From positions 310,001-374,000 of the forward strand of contig NZ_SUUH01000002.1 in the NCBI RefSeq assembly GCF_015062615.1: a stretch of DNA of 64,000 nucleotides, written 5' to 3'. Of this stretch, positions 41,486 to 50,184 are shown piece by piece. The stretch is from Denitrobacterium detoxificans (GTDB lineage Bacteria > Actinomycetota > Coriobacteriia > Coriobacteriales > Eggerthellaceae). The notes under the pieces are model-generated. The model did not search any database and was not told the DNA's origin. It worked only from the letters and a program-made list of their open reading frames with translations. Every line of letters starts with the position of its first letter. Position 1 is the first letter of the stretch. The position numbers and the translations under genes are program-made.

Positions 41486-43085
41486 GCCGCAACCGAAATC
41501 GGCGATTGAGCTGGGTGGCGTGCCCGAGGTGCTCTACCGTCTGCGCGTGGAATACGCCCAGATTGGGCGCGTTTCCATGCTCTCGCATTTAGATATGACC
41601 CATTACCTGGAGCGTACCGTGCGCCGTGCGAAGCTGCCCTTCGCCATCACGCACGGCTTTTCGCCCCACATGAAGATCGCGTTTGGCGGAGCCCTGCCCG
41701 TGGGCGTGGGCGGCCTGCACGAGATCTTCGACGTGTTCCTTACCGAGCGCGTTCCCGAGGAAGAGGCGCTGCGCGCACTGAACGAGGCTTCGGTGCCGGC
41801 GTTCCCCATGATTTCGTGCTGCTACATTCCGCGGAAGGATACTGCGGCAAGCGTGGCGTTCCCGTTCGGCGTGTATGCGGTGGAGTGCGGCGTGCCGGCC
41901 GCGCAGCTGCAGTTGCCGCAGGATATCGAGGTCACGCGCGAGAAGAAGGGCAAGGTGAAGACGCGCACGTTCCATGTGGCCGACTACCTGCCTTTCGAGC
42001 CGTTCGCGCTGGGTAATCTGCTCGTGTTCTGCCTGCAGGCGAAGCCCGAGGGCAGCCTGCGTCCCGACGTGCTCATGCAGCACGTGGAGGGTGCCAACGT
42101 GCAGACCGTCATGCGCATCGCGCAGTATGCGGGGGCGCCCAGCGTTGATGACGTGCGCGAGCGTGCGCAGGCGTATGCGGTGACGTGCGCGCAGCGCGCG
42201 TTGCGCGACGTGCTGCCGGCTACGCGCATGCGGGCGTGCGAGCCCATGAGCGCGCATACGACCTTCCAGATTGGCGGTCCGGCCGACCTGTATTGCGTTC
42301 CCGCTTCGGTGGAGGACGTGCAGGCGGTTTGCGCGGCATGCCGTGCGTTTGATCTGCCGCTGCACGTGATTGGGTGCGGCAGCAACCTGCTGGTGTCGGA
42401 TGCGGGCCTGCGTGGCGTGGTCATGGAACTGGGGCCTGCGTTTTCCCGGGTGCACGTTGAGGACGAGTGCGTGTTCGCCCAGGCGGGCGCCACGAACGAG
42501 GCCGTTTCCCAGGCTGCATGCGCTGCGGGCCTGGCGGGCTACGAGTTCGCGTCGGGCATTCCCGGCACGGTGGGTGGCGCCGCCATCATGAATGCAGGTG
42601 CCTACGATGGCGAATTTGCCCAGGTGGCGGAAGAGGTCACGTGCCTTACGCCCGAAGGGCAGATCGTTACGGTTTCGCACGACGAGGCGTGCTGGTCGTA
42701 TCGTCATAGCATGATGGACGATCGCGGCTACGTGGTGCTGTCTGCCAAGTTGCACCTTACTCCCGATGATTCCGCGGCCATTCAGGCGCGCGTCGACGAT
42801 CTTACCGAGCGTCGTACGTCGAAGCAGCCGCTCGAGATGCCCAGCGCGGGTTCTACCTTCAAGCGCCCCGAGGGATATTTCGCGGGCAAGCTCATTCAAG
42901 ATTCTGGCTTGCGTGGATATCGCATCGGTGGTGCGCAGGTGTCTGAAAAGCACACGGGCTTCGTGGTGAATGCCGGTGGTGCCACGGCGGCCGATGTGCA
43001 GGCGCTCATCGCGCACATCCAGTGTACCGTGCACGAGCAGTTTGGCGTCGAGATGCATCCCGAAGTGCGCATGTGGGGGTTCTAG
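41478..43085 (+). CDS. murB: Fusion: DUF2344 (radical SAM-associated) plus UDP-N-acetylenolpyruvoylglucosamine reductase MurB
   Basis: 535 residues in one frame. Residues 1-230 match the DUF2344/TIGR03936 partner of TIGR03960 radical SAM proteins (YRLRVEYAQIGRVSMLSHLD, ITHGFSPHMKIAFGGALPVG). Residues about 245-535 form a complete MurB: the FAD-binding HTTFQIGGPADL and GCGSNLLVSD, the loop GIPGTVGGAAIMNAGAYDGE, the Tyr-Arg pair in SYRHS, the catalytic Ser in AGSTFK and Glu in HPEVRMWGF. MurB makes UDP-MurNAc with NADPH. No internal start with a ribosome-binding site is seen at the junction (Met251). The ATG overlaps the radical SAM gene by 8 bases. The fusion is unusual and links the radical SAM pair to cell-wall synthesis. 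Confidence 0.88.
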   Translation: MAKPQPKSAIELGGVPEVLYRLRVEYAQIGRVSMLSHLDMTHYLERTVRRAKLPFAITHGFSPHMKIAFGGALPVGVGGLHEIFDVFLTERVPEEEALRALNEASVPAFPMISCCYIPRKDTAASVAFPFGVYAVECGVPAAQLQLPQDIEVTREKKGKVKTRTFHVADYLPFEPFALGNLLVFCLQAKPEGSLRPDVLMQHVEGANVQTVMRIAQYAGAPSVDDVRERAQAYAVTCAQRALRDVLPATRMRACEPMSAHTTFQIGGPADLYCVPASVEDVQAVCAACRAFDLPLHVIGCGSNLLVSDAGLRGVVMELGPAFSRVHVEDECVFAQAGATNEAVSQAACAAGLAGYEFASGIPGTVGGAAIMNAGAYDGEFAQVAEEVTCLTPEGQIVTVSHDEACWSYRHSMMDDRGYVVLSAKLHLTPDDSAAIQARVDDLTERRTSKQPLEMPSAGSTFKRPEGYFAGKLIQDSGLRGYRIGGAQVSEKHTGFVVNAGGATAADVQALIAHIQCTVHEQFGVEMHPEVRMWGF

Positions 43086-43475
43086 TGCGGGCCTTTTTCG
43101 CTGGCTTGGGCGCTGGGTGGTAACTGCCATGCCGTGCGCCGTGTAGAGCGTGTAACGCGCCGTGGCCCGTGTGGCCGCGGCGCTTTTTGCTGTGGCGCGT
43201 GCCGTAATTCCGTTTCCGTCCCGTGAGCTGCGGCACTGTTAGTTGTGAGCGCTTACGTTTTGTGGCTCTTGGCGGTGGCTTTATCGAGTCCGGGGCGCCT
43301 TACGGCTGATTCCCTCGCGACTATCGCGGTTCACCTTCGGCGTACTCCAGGGCGTGTATGCCTTGTTGGGCTTCTGCGCCCATTTCGTAACGAATCGACA
43401 AACCGCTGTGTCGCTTAACGCTTTCTTCAGAATTCCCTTCTAGCGTAGAGGACGAAGAAATGCGAAGGAGTGTAT
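43086..43475. other. Non-coding gap with one terminator
   Basis: 390 bases between murB and a serine-rich membrane protein gene. The first third holds a strong terminator. In the rest I see no gene, RNA or repeat; it is GC-rich, with no clear promoter hexamers. Confidence 0.5.
43157..43188 (+). terminator. Terminator of the mreB-to-murB gene run
   Basis: 11-bp stem GCGCCGTGGCC / GGCCGCGGCGC (one T-G pair) with a CGTGT loop and TTTTT tail, 72 bases after the murB stop. Confidence 0.8.
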
Positions 43476-44837
43476 ATGACCGAAACGGCTGTTGCTGCGA
43501 AAAAGAAAGGCTCGTTGTTCGAAAATCTATCTCTTGCCCAGGTAATCGCTACGGCGCTCGCGGCGGTGACGTCACTTTTGCTGTCGTCGCAGATTGGCAT
43601 CGCGGGCTCGTTGCTGGGTACGGCGGTAGGTTCGATCGTGGCCACGGTTTCCGCCCAGGTGTACAAGAACATCATGCTGAAGTCGGCCGACAAGATTCGT
43701 TCGAACGACGATGCGGCTGGCGATGCCGCCAAGTCGCCGTCGGATTTGGCTGGGCAAGCGGCGCCTTCTCCGCTATCGCGGGATAATGCGGCGCATATTG
43801 GTGTTGCGTCGGGTGCGGCTGGCGCTGCTGGCGCGACGGGGATTGCCGCTGCTGATGCGACGTCCGTGATTCCCGCTGCTGCGGGCGCTGCCACGGTTTT
43901 GGTCGTCCCCGCAGGCGAGGTGCGCTATGGCGCATACGCTGCCGAGTCAAGCGCGTTGAGAGCCGATGCTGCAACGAGCGTTCTATCTGCTGATGGCGCG
44001 ACGTCGATGCTGCCGCCCGATAGTGCGACGTTTTCGGAGGCCGACGCCTCCATGCGTTCTACGTTCGCTCAGGGTGCGACGTCGGTTCTACCTGCCGAGG
44101 GCGCAAATGCGGCCGTTGCTGCCGGAACGAGCACGTATGGTTCTTCGCACGCGTCCTCCGATGCTGCCGGCTACGCGCAACGCTCTACCGCTTCGAGTGA
44201 TGGTGCGCATGCTTCCGCCCGTCGTTCTGCATCAGCGCGCAACTCGCTCATCAAGGCGCGTAGCAATCGCGCGCGTAAGTCGCAGGTTCAGCGCTGGGCG
44301 ATCGTGGTTTCGGTTGTGGCCGCGCTTGTCGCCATTGCCATTACCGCGGGCCTGGTGACGTTGGTTACTGGTGGCCAGGGCTGGGGGAGCACCGAGGTGC
44401 TGTCGTCGCCGAGCACGACCACTGCGCAGACTAGCGCGAACGACGCCGCTTCTACCTCCGCTTCGACGCCAACCGAGACGCAGCAGCCCAAGGACAGCGA
44501 AAAGGAAACGACCGAGAAGAGCGCCGAGACCGAGGCCGAGTCCGCCCAGTCTTCCAATGCAGCGACCGATCAGCAGGCACAGAACTCCAGCTCGCAGGAA
44601 TCTGGTTCGTCCTCTGCCGGCTCCGATACGTCGAGCGAGTCTTCAAGCTCGTCCGATAGCGCGTCAAGCAACGGTTCCTCTTCGAGCTCGGGTTCGAGCA
44701 GCGATTCGACGGGTGGCTCCTCGTCGACGGGGTCCGACACTTCGAGCGATTCGTCGAGTAGCGGTTCCTCTGGTTCGTCTTCGAGTTCCAGCGATCTAAC
44801 GAGCCAGTCTGCGACCGCGTCGTCTTCCAATTCGTAG
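43476..44837 (+). CDS. Large Ser/Ala-rich membrane protein of unknown function
   Basis: 453 residues from an ATG with AAGGAG upstream. A short basic start is followed by two hydrophobic helices (about 18-60). The long middle segment is rich in Ala/Ser/Thr/Asp and contains degenerate repeats of the type ATSVLSADGATSMLPPDSAT and ATSVLPAEGA. A basic patch (KARSNRARKSQ) precedes another membrane helix at about 275-300. The last 150 residues are Ser/Thr/Gln/Glu low-complexity sequence, probably outside the cell. No known domain is seen. It could be a surface stalk or a phosphorylation-rich membrane protein. Isolated between a terminator and a repeat-rich gap. Confidence 0.72.
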   Translation: MTETAVAAKKKGSLFENLSLAQVIATALAAVTSLLLSSQIGIAGSLLGTAVGSIVATVSAQVYKNIMLKSADKIRSNDDAAGDAAKSPSDLAGQAAPSPLSRDNAAHIGVASGAAGAAGATGIAAADATSVIPAAAGAATVLVVPAGEVRYGAYAAESSALRADAATSVLSADGATSMLPPDSATFSEADASMRSTFAQGATSVLPAEGANAAVAAGTSTYGSSHASSDAAGYAQRSTASSDGAHASARRSASARNSLIKARSNRARKSQVQRWAIVVSVVAALVAIAITAGLVTLVTGGQGWGSTEVLSSPSTTTAQTSANDAASTSASTPTETQQPKDSEKETTEKSAETEAESAQSSNAATDQQAQNSSSQESGSSSAGSDTSSESSSSSDSASSNGSSSSSGSSSDSTGGSSSTGSDTSSDSSSSGSSGSSSSSSDLTSQSATASSSNS

Positions 44838-44862
44838 CGCCTTGCGAGGGGTAGAGCTTGCG

Positions 44863-45536
44863 CTTGCATCCCCGATTGGGATTTCCGGAAATTCCAAGGG
44901 CTTGGGTGTCCGTCGGGGTCTGTAGTCTGCGTTTCCCAGATCGCGTTATTTCGGGTGCCTGTGAATTGTAGGATTTCCGAAAATCCCAATGGTGCGCGTC
45001 AAATCTGCGGAAGTGGATTGCATTTCTGGTGCTGACGCCTTAAGACGTGGCGAGTTAGTCGGTGTTTCCATTCGTTTGTGATTGAGAAAGATAATCCCAC
45101 ATGTAGTGCGTGCAAATCGCCCCCTTCTCGTGTCAAAAACTGGGCTAGATCAGTCGCACTTCGGGGCGATTCGCAAACTGAGCAGATTTCAGCGCCCTCA
45201 TGTAAGAAATGTAACCATTTACACGTAGATTGGACGTTTTGCAAGGGCTTTGGGCGTCTTTAGACCCGATCCTGAGCATGGCGGTTTGCGTTTTCCCAGT
45301 TCGCGAAACGCGGGGTTCGCCCCAGCGTGACGAGCAACGTGTAAACGATTACTTTTTTGCATTTTCGGGTCCCGATTTTGCTCATTTTGCCCTGGGGTGG
45401 CTGGCGCGCTCAGCTAGCGATGTCGTGTAGGCATCGATTCTTCCTTTGCCCGTTGCGATTCGTGCCTGCGTTGGGAAGCGGATTTTCGTAACAGCGTGCT
45501 TGCATCTCCAATTGGGATTTCCAGAAATCCCAAGGG
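44863..45536. repeat. Second REP-like family (GGGATTTCC(A/G)GAAATCCC)
   Basis: Copies at 44863-44900 and 45499-45536 match at 34 of 38 positions (both begin CTTGCATC and end CCAAGGG). A shorter copy is at 44971-44998. Each has an imperfect palindrome, TTGGGATTTCC / GGAAATTCCAA or similar. The two outer copies lie 636 bases apart and in the same orientation. Confidence 0.7.
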
Positions 45537-45631
45537 TGCGTGTTTCTAGCGATTGAGGCGAGAAGCGCGCCTGTAACATGAAGCGCTTCGTCGAAAATAG
45601 TGTGTTCGTAAATGGACATACGCACAGCAAA

Positions 45632-45664
45632 AAGCGCGCCTGCCGTTTCATGGCGAGCGCGCTT
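45632..45664 (-). terminator. Terminator of the minus-strand membrane-anchored gene
   Basis: Outer stem AAGCGCGC (45632-45639) / GCGCGCTT (45657-45664); read on the minus strand a T-run follows. Confidence 0.7.
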
Positions 45665-45720
45665 GCATGTCTATCGGGAGCGGTCTGCGGATTGGGCTAG
45701 AAGCTTACGCGACCGGCGAC

Positions 45721-46515
45721 TTACGCGGCCAGGCGTACGCCTACGTATTGCGCCGTGCTGGGCAGACCCGAGTTGTCGTACACCTCGGAAAGGGCGCAGG
45801 CGCTTACCGTCCAGGTATAGGTGGCGCCATCGACCTCGATGGTGCCCTTCTGGTACGTGTTGCCGTTCGAGTCGACGCCCGAATCGGTCACGGACGCGGA
45901 ATCGAAGCCCTGGTCGGCCATGGCGTTGGCGACAGCGGCGTCAACCGTGCCCGAGGTGAAGTCGGCGTAGGTAAGGTGCAGGTCGGTGTTGCCGGCGTTT
46001 TGCTGCTCCAGACGCCAGCTGCCCGTGAGCAGCTTCACGGCTTCCGACGTCGAGAGGTTCGCGATTCCCGTGGTGTAGTAGGCAAGCGCGTCAACTGCGG
46101 TAACGTCGGAAGGCAGCTTGATGACGTTGATGTATTCGGTGTTCTTCGAAACCGACGAGATGTCGATGACCGTCTGGCCCTGCTGCGCCTGCGTGTCGAT
46201 GACGCCCTGCGCGTCGAGCCCCACGAGATTGATGAGCGCGGGCGACTGGATGGTTTCGCCGCGGGTGAGCATCTCGTTTACGGCGTCTTGTTCGTCTTGG
46301 CTGCCGTATACCACGTTGGCGTAGCAGTTGATTCCCCAGGAAACGCCAATGACCAGCGCGGCGAGAGCGATTGCTCCCAGCAGGTAGAAATAGCGTTTCG
46401 GCAGGTCGAGCGGGCGCGACAGGGCGCTGCCGTCGTAGTAGCGCACGGGCCCGGAAGATTCTACGGTATGCGCGCTCGTGTCCTTCGGGCGAAGGAACTG
46501 GGGGATTTCCAACAT
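45721..46515 (-). CDS. Membrane-anchored protein of unknown function
   Basis: 264 residues. A proline-containing cytoplasmic stretch (MLEIPQFLRPKDTSAH) leads to one membrane helix at about 42-66, and the remaining 200 residues lie outside. The external part has two possible repeats of a small alpha/beta unit (LITGSW-like block; TVDAAVANAMADQGFDSASV) and ends with TYTWTVSACALSEVYDNSG. No family was recognised. Start ATG has AAGGAG upstream. It is divergent from the fumarase operon, sharing a 120-base promoter region. Confidence 0.75.
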   Translation of the reverse strand: MLEIPQFLRPKDTSAHTVESSGPVRYYDGSALSRPLDLPKRYFYLLGAIALAALVIGVSWGINCYANVVYGSQDEQDAVNEMLTRGETIQSPALINLVGLDAQGVIDTQAQQGQTVIDISSVSKNTEYINVIKLPSDVTAVDALAYYTTGIANLSTSEAVKLLTGSWRLEQQNAGNTDLHLTYADFTSGTVDAAVANAMADQGFDSASVTDSGVDSNGNTYQKGTIEVDGATYTWTVSACALSEVYDNSGLPSTAQYVGVRLAA

Positions 46516-46635
46516 AGATGCTCCTTAGCGTATAACAGGGGAAGATTATAGCATTCGGTCTGGAGGTTTCCCAACGGCAGGCCCGGGGGCGCTACACTGT
46601 CCTTCAAGAGTACAAACGGGAAGGATCCGGGAAGC

Positions 46636-47481
46636 ATGAGAGATATCTCAACTGCCACCATTACCCAGGAAGTGGCGCGGCTGTGCATGGAGGCTGCGTG
46701 CGACCTGCCGCGCGACGCCGAGGAGGCCATCAACGCCGCGGCCGAGCGCGAGGAGAGCGAGTTTGGTCGCTGGGCCATGCAGAAGATCTGCCGCAATGCG
46801 CGTATCGCCCGCGAAGACGGCGTGCCCATGTGCCAAGACACGGGCATGGTCATCGTGTTCGCCGAGGTAGGGCAGGAAGCGCACATCGTGGGCGGCGATT
46901 TCGAGGAGGCCATCAACGCGGGCATCGCGAAGGGTTATACCGAAGGCTACCTGCGCAAGTCCACGGTGGTCGACCCGGTGCTGAACCGCGTGAATGCGGG
47001 CGACAACACGCCCGGCATCGTGTACACGCGCCTGGTGCCCGGCAATGCGGTTACGCTCACCATCATGCCGAAGGGTGCGGGCAGCGAGAACATGAGCCGC
47101 TTGTTCATGTTGAAGCCGGCCCAGGGTCTGCAGGGCGTGAAGGATGCCGTGCTGCGCGCCGTGGTGGAAGCGGGCGGCAATCCGTGCCCGCCGACTATCG
47201 TGGGCGTGGGCATTGGCGGCAACGCCGACAAGGCGCTCATGCTTTCCAAGGAAGCGCTGCGCCGCAAGGTGGGCGCGCCCAATCCCGACGAGCGGTATGC
47301 CCAGCTCGAGGCTGAGTTGCTGGAAGCCATCAATCGCTCGGGCATTGGCCCGCAGGGCTTTGGAGGCCGCGTTACGGCGTTGGCCGTGCACATCGAGACG
47401 TACCCCACGCACATTGCCACCATGCCCGTGGGCGTTACGCTGAACTGCCATGCTGCACGCCACAAGAGCGTCGTACTGTAA
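46636..47481 (+). CDS. Fumarate hydratase class I, alpha subunit
   Basis: 281 residues. It has the [4Fe-4S]-ligand motif VPMCQDTGMVIVF and GNPCPPTIVGVGIGGNADKA, both typical of the N-terminal (alpha) half of class I fumarase or L-tartrate dehydratase. The separate beta subunit follows after 9 bases. Together they interconvert fumarate and malate using an oxygen-sensitive cluster, which fits an anaerobe. Tartrate dehydratase cannot be excluded from sequence alone. Confidence 0.9.
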   Translation: MRDISTATITQEVARLCMEAACDLPRDAEEAINAAAEREESEFGRWAMQKICRNARIAREDGVPMCQDTGMVIVFAEVGQEAHIVGGDFEEAINAGIAKGYTEGYLRKSTVVDPVLNRVNAGDNTPGIVYTRLVPGNAVTLTIMPKGAGSENMSRLFMLKPAQGLQGVKDAVLRAVVEAGGNPCPPTIVGVGIGGNADKALMLSKEALRRKVGAPNPDERYAQLEAELLEAINRSGIGPQGFGGRVTALAVHIETYPTHIATMPVGVTLNCHAARHKSVVL

Positions 47482-47490
47482 GGGGGAGCC

Positions 47491-48051
47491 ATGGATATCA
47501 AGCGCATTACCACTCCTCTCGATCCCGAAGTGGCACGTTCGCTGCGTTGCGGCGACATGGTCTCCATCTCGGGTGTTATCTTCACGGGCCGCGATGCCGC
47601 GCACGCGCGCATGACTGCGGCGCTCGACGCGGGCGAAGAGCTGCCCGTAGACCTGCAGGGCCAGGTCATCTACTATGCAGGCCCCACGCCTGCCAAGCCC
47701 GGGCACGTCATTGGCAGCTGCGGCCCCACCACGAGCGGCCGCATGGATGCCTTTACTCCTCAGATGATCGAGCAGGCCGGCTTGGCTGGCATGATTGGCA
47801 AGGGCCCGCGTAGCCAGGGCGTTATCGATGCCATGGTGGAGCATGGCGTGGTATACTTCGCCGCCGTGGGTGGCGCCGCCGCGCTCATCGCCTCGTCGGT
47901 GAAGGAGTGCGACGTCGTGGCGTACGACGACCTGGGCCCCGAAGCCATTCGTCGCCTGGTCGTGGAAGACTACCCGTGCATCGTGGCCATCGATGCGCAC
48001 GGCGGGAACCTGTACGAAGAAGGCCCCGCGCGCTACCGCGTTGGCCAATAG
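47491..48051 (+). CDS. Fumarate hydratase class I, beta subunit
   Basis: 186 residues matching the C-terminal (beta) half of class I fumarases: GDMVSISGVIFTGRDAAHAR, YYAGPTPAKPGHVIGSCGPTTSGRMD and FTPQMIEQAGLAGMIGKG. It completes the active site with the alpha subunit encoded immediately upstream. Strong GGGGGAG ribosome-binding site. Confidence 0.92.
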   Translation: MDIKRITTPLDPEVARSLRCGDMVSISGVIFTGRDAAHARMTAALDAGEELPVDLQGQVIYYAGPTPAKPGHVIGSCGPTTSGRMDAFTPQMIEQAGLAGMIGKGPRSQGVIDAMVEHGVVYFAAVGGAAALIASSVKECDVVAYDDLGPEAIRRLVVEDYPCIVAIDAHGGNLYEEGPARYRVGQ

Positions 48052-48078
48052 AACGTTTTACCCAAGGAGCACTATCAC

Positions 48079-48942
48079 ATGATTGACTTTTCGATTTTCC
48101 TTACCGCGGAAGCTTGGATCAGCCTGCTGACCCTGGTATTCCTGGAAATCGTCCTGGGTGTGGACAACATTGCGTTCATCGCCCTCACCACGAACCGCCT
48201 GCCCGAAAGCAAGCAGCACATCGGCCGCAAGCTGGGCCTGGCGGGTGCCATGGTCATGCGCGTCATCTTCCTGTGCTTCGCGTCGTGGCTCATTCACATG
48301 ACGCAGCCTGTCTTCACCGTGGACCTGGGCTTCTACTCGCATGGGTTCTCGGTGCGCGACATGCTGCTGGCTGCCGGCGGCATTTACCTCATCTACAAGG
48401 GCGCCAGCGAGCTGCGTAGCATGCTGGCCCTGGAGGAGCTGCGCGCCAAGCATGGCGACGATGCCGACAAGAAGGCGCACCAGATTGGCCTGGGTCAGGC
48501 CGTGGGCACCATCATGGTCATGGACATCGTGTTCTCCATCGACTCCGTAATCACCGCTGTGGGCATGGCCGAGCACCTGATCATCATGATCATCGCCGTG
48601 ATCTCCGCCATCCTGCTCATGATGGCGTTCATCGACCAGGTGAGCGACTTCATTAACAAGCACGCCGAGATCACCATCCTGGCGCTGGTGTTCATCCTGT
48701 CCATTGGCGTGCTGCTTACGCTCGACGGCTTTGGCCTGCATACGGGCGTCGAGATCGAGGCGCTGGGCATGTCGCTGGAAAAGGTGCTCGTGTACTTCGC
48801 CATGATCTTCAGCCTGGTGATGGAGATCATCCAGATGACGTACAACAAGCGCGCCGCAGCCTTCCATCGCGAGCGCGAGATCGAGCGCGGCCGCGAGGAA
48901 ATGCGTCAGGAGCTCATCGAGAAGGGCGAAATCGACGCCTAG
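48079..48942 (+). CDS. TerC-family integral membrane protein
   Basis: 287 residues, seven or more membrane helices. Family hallmark ISLLTLVFLEIVLGVDNIAF (acidic residues within membrane) and the second FSIDSVITAVGMA repeat unit. TerC/Alx-type proteins export or handle metal ions such as manganese and are linked to exoenzyme metalation. It ends with a charged cytoplasmic tail (EREIERGREEMRQEL). It follows fumarase by 27 bases and ends at an intrinsic terminator, so it may be in the same transcript. Confidence 0.93.
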   Translation: MIDFSIFLTAEAWISLLTLVFLEIVLGVDNIAFIALTTNRLPESKQHIGRKLGLAGAMVMRVIFLCFASWLIHMTQPVFTVDLGFYSHGFSVRDMLLAAGGIYLIYKGASELRSMLALEELRAKHGDDADKKAHQIGLGQAVGTIMVMDIVFSIDSVITAVGMAEHLIIMIIAVISAILLMMAFIDQVSDFINKHAEITILALVFILSIGVLLTLDGFGLHTGVEIEALGMSLEKVLVYFAMIFSLVMEIIQMTYNKRAAAFHREREIERGREEMRQELIEKGEIDA

Positions 48943-48960
48943 CTTTGCGTTCTACGAATT

Positions 48961-48991
48961 GGGCGTACGGGGTATCCCGTGCGCCCTTTTT
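48961..48991 (+). terminator. terC terminator
   Basis: 11-bp stem GGGCGTACGGG / CCCGTGCGCCC (one T-G pair), GTAT loop, TTTTT tail. Confidence 0.88.
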
Positions 48992-49202
48992 GCGTTTGGG
49001 GTGCAAGTTTCGGTGCGCGTAAACGTGTTGCACGCTCGTTGCTTGCCTGGTCATCTGCGCGATCGAGTGCGTATGCATGCGTGCAGGCTCGAGTGCGAGA
49101 CCTGTTCGTGCGTGGGCTCGCACGCACGCTCGTTTGCGTGAAAGTTGGGTGGCGTTTTTCTAGGGCGTCCCGCAGCGTGGCTGTAGGGCGCAAACCGCCC
49201 TA

Positions 49203-50111
49203 TTACGCGGTGAACAGCTTGTAGCCGTCGTCGGAGACGATGATCTTGCAGGCGGCGGGCAGCACGCGCGCGGTGAAGGGCGTGTGCGCTTCCAGCGGCT
49301 CGCCGTCGTACTGAACCAGCAGTTCTGGATCGGATTCCACGCGGATGTCGCGGCCGCGGTAGTACACGAGCGCATTGCTCGCTTCCAGCGTGCCGCCCGA
49401 ATGGTCGAACGCGGCGCCGAGCGCGGTGGGCAGCAGGTCCCAAGCCGATTGCGTGGTGAGCACCAGCACGTCGAGCGCCCCGTCGTTGGGCTGGTTGCGC
49501 GGCGTGATGGAGATGTCGAACTGGATCTTGCTGAAGTTAACCAGCATGACGCCCACGCCCTCGTGCTCGTGCGTGACGCCGTCGACGGTGACCTTTAGGT
49601 GCGCCACCTGCGGGTTTGGGTTTTGGAACGCGGCCTTGAAGTAGGCGGCGGGCCCCCAGCGCTTCTTGTCGCGACGCGCGTCGGCCATCATGGTGGCGTC
49701 GTAGCCGCAGCCCGCCATCATCGAGAAGCCATGGCTGCCCTCGCTTGTGACAATCTCGCCCAGGTCGAAGTCGAGGCACTCGCCCTCGCGCACCAGCTGG
49801 GCCAGCGCAAACGGCTCGATGGGCGACATCACGTTCATGCAGAGCAGGTTCGCGGTGCCGGCGGGGAAGGGCAGGATGGGCGTGCCCGTGTTGCGTAGCA
49901 AATAGCAAACGGCTGCATGTGTGCCATCGCCGCCCGAGGCCACCACGGCGTCGAATTCGGACGCGTCGGCCAGCGCTTCCGTGAACGACGAATCGGCGTC
50001 GACACAGCGAATGCAAACCTCATCGCCTGTTTTGGCAAACGAGCGCGCGAAGTCATAAATGAGATCGCCGCCGTATCCAGAAGATAGGTTATTCAGTACG
50101 AGAAGTTTCAC
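49203..50111 (-). CDS. Diacylglycerol kinase-family lipid kinase
   Basis: 302 residues from a GTG with AAGGGGC upstream. The DAGK catalytic domain is visible: MKLLVLNNLSSGYGG, the nucleotide motif VVASGGDGTHAAVCYLL and PFPAGTANLLCMNV. The C-terminal half has the LDFDLGEIV and IQFDISITPRNQPNDGALDV blocks of YegS/DgkB-like lipid kinases. It phosphorylates a lipid such as diacylglycerol to recycle it into phospholipids; the exact lipid is unknown. Divergent from the RNase D gene, 73 bases between starts. Confidence 0.9.
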   Translation of the reverse strand: MKLLVLNNLSSGYGGDLIYDFARSFAKTGDEVCIRCVDADSSFTEALADASEFDAVVASGGDGTHAAVCYLLRNTGTPILPFPAGTANLLCMNVMSPIEPFALAQLVREGECLDFDLGEIVTSEGSHGFSMMAGCGYDATMMADARRDKKRWGPAAYFKAAFQNPNPQVAHLKVTVDGVTHEHEGVGVMLVNFSKIQFDISITPRNQPNDGALDVLVLTTQSAWDLLPTALGAAFDHSGGTLEASNALVYYRGRDIRVESDPELLVQYDGEPLEAHTPFTARVLPAACKIIVSDDGYKLFTA

Positions 50112-50184
50112 AGCGCCCCTTCTATTGCTATGATGTCAAAGCGTATTAACTAGGTATACCCATATGTGGTAAGGATTGTAAAGC

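Larger units (their letters stand above)
44838..45720. other. Repeat-rich non-coding stretch
   Basis: About 880 bases with no convincing gene. It contains three REP-like GGATTTCC palindromes, a diverged inverted pair GTAACCATTTACACGT (45211-45226) and ACGTGTAAACGATTAC (45337-45352), and the terminator of the minus-strand gene on its right. Short open frames here (for example 45078-45263 plus with CxxC pairs) lack a ribosome-binding site and coding character. Confidence 0.6.

Noticed and set aside
45078..45263. Small Cys-containing open frame that could be a zinc protein
   Set aside because: No ribosome-binding site, lies among repeats, and an equally long frame exists on the other strand.
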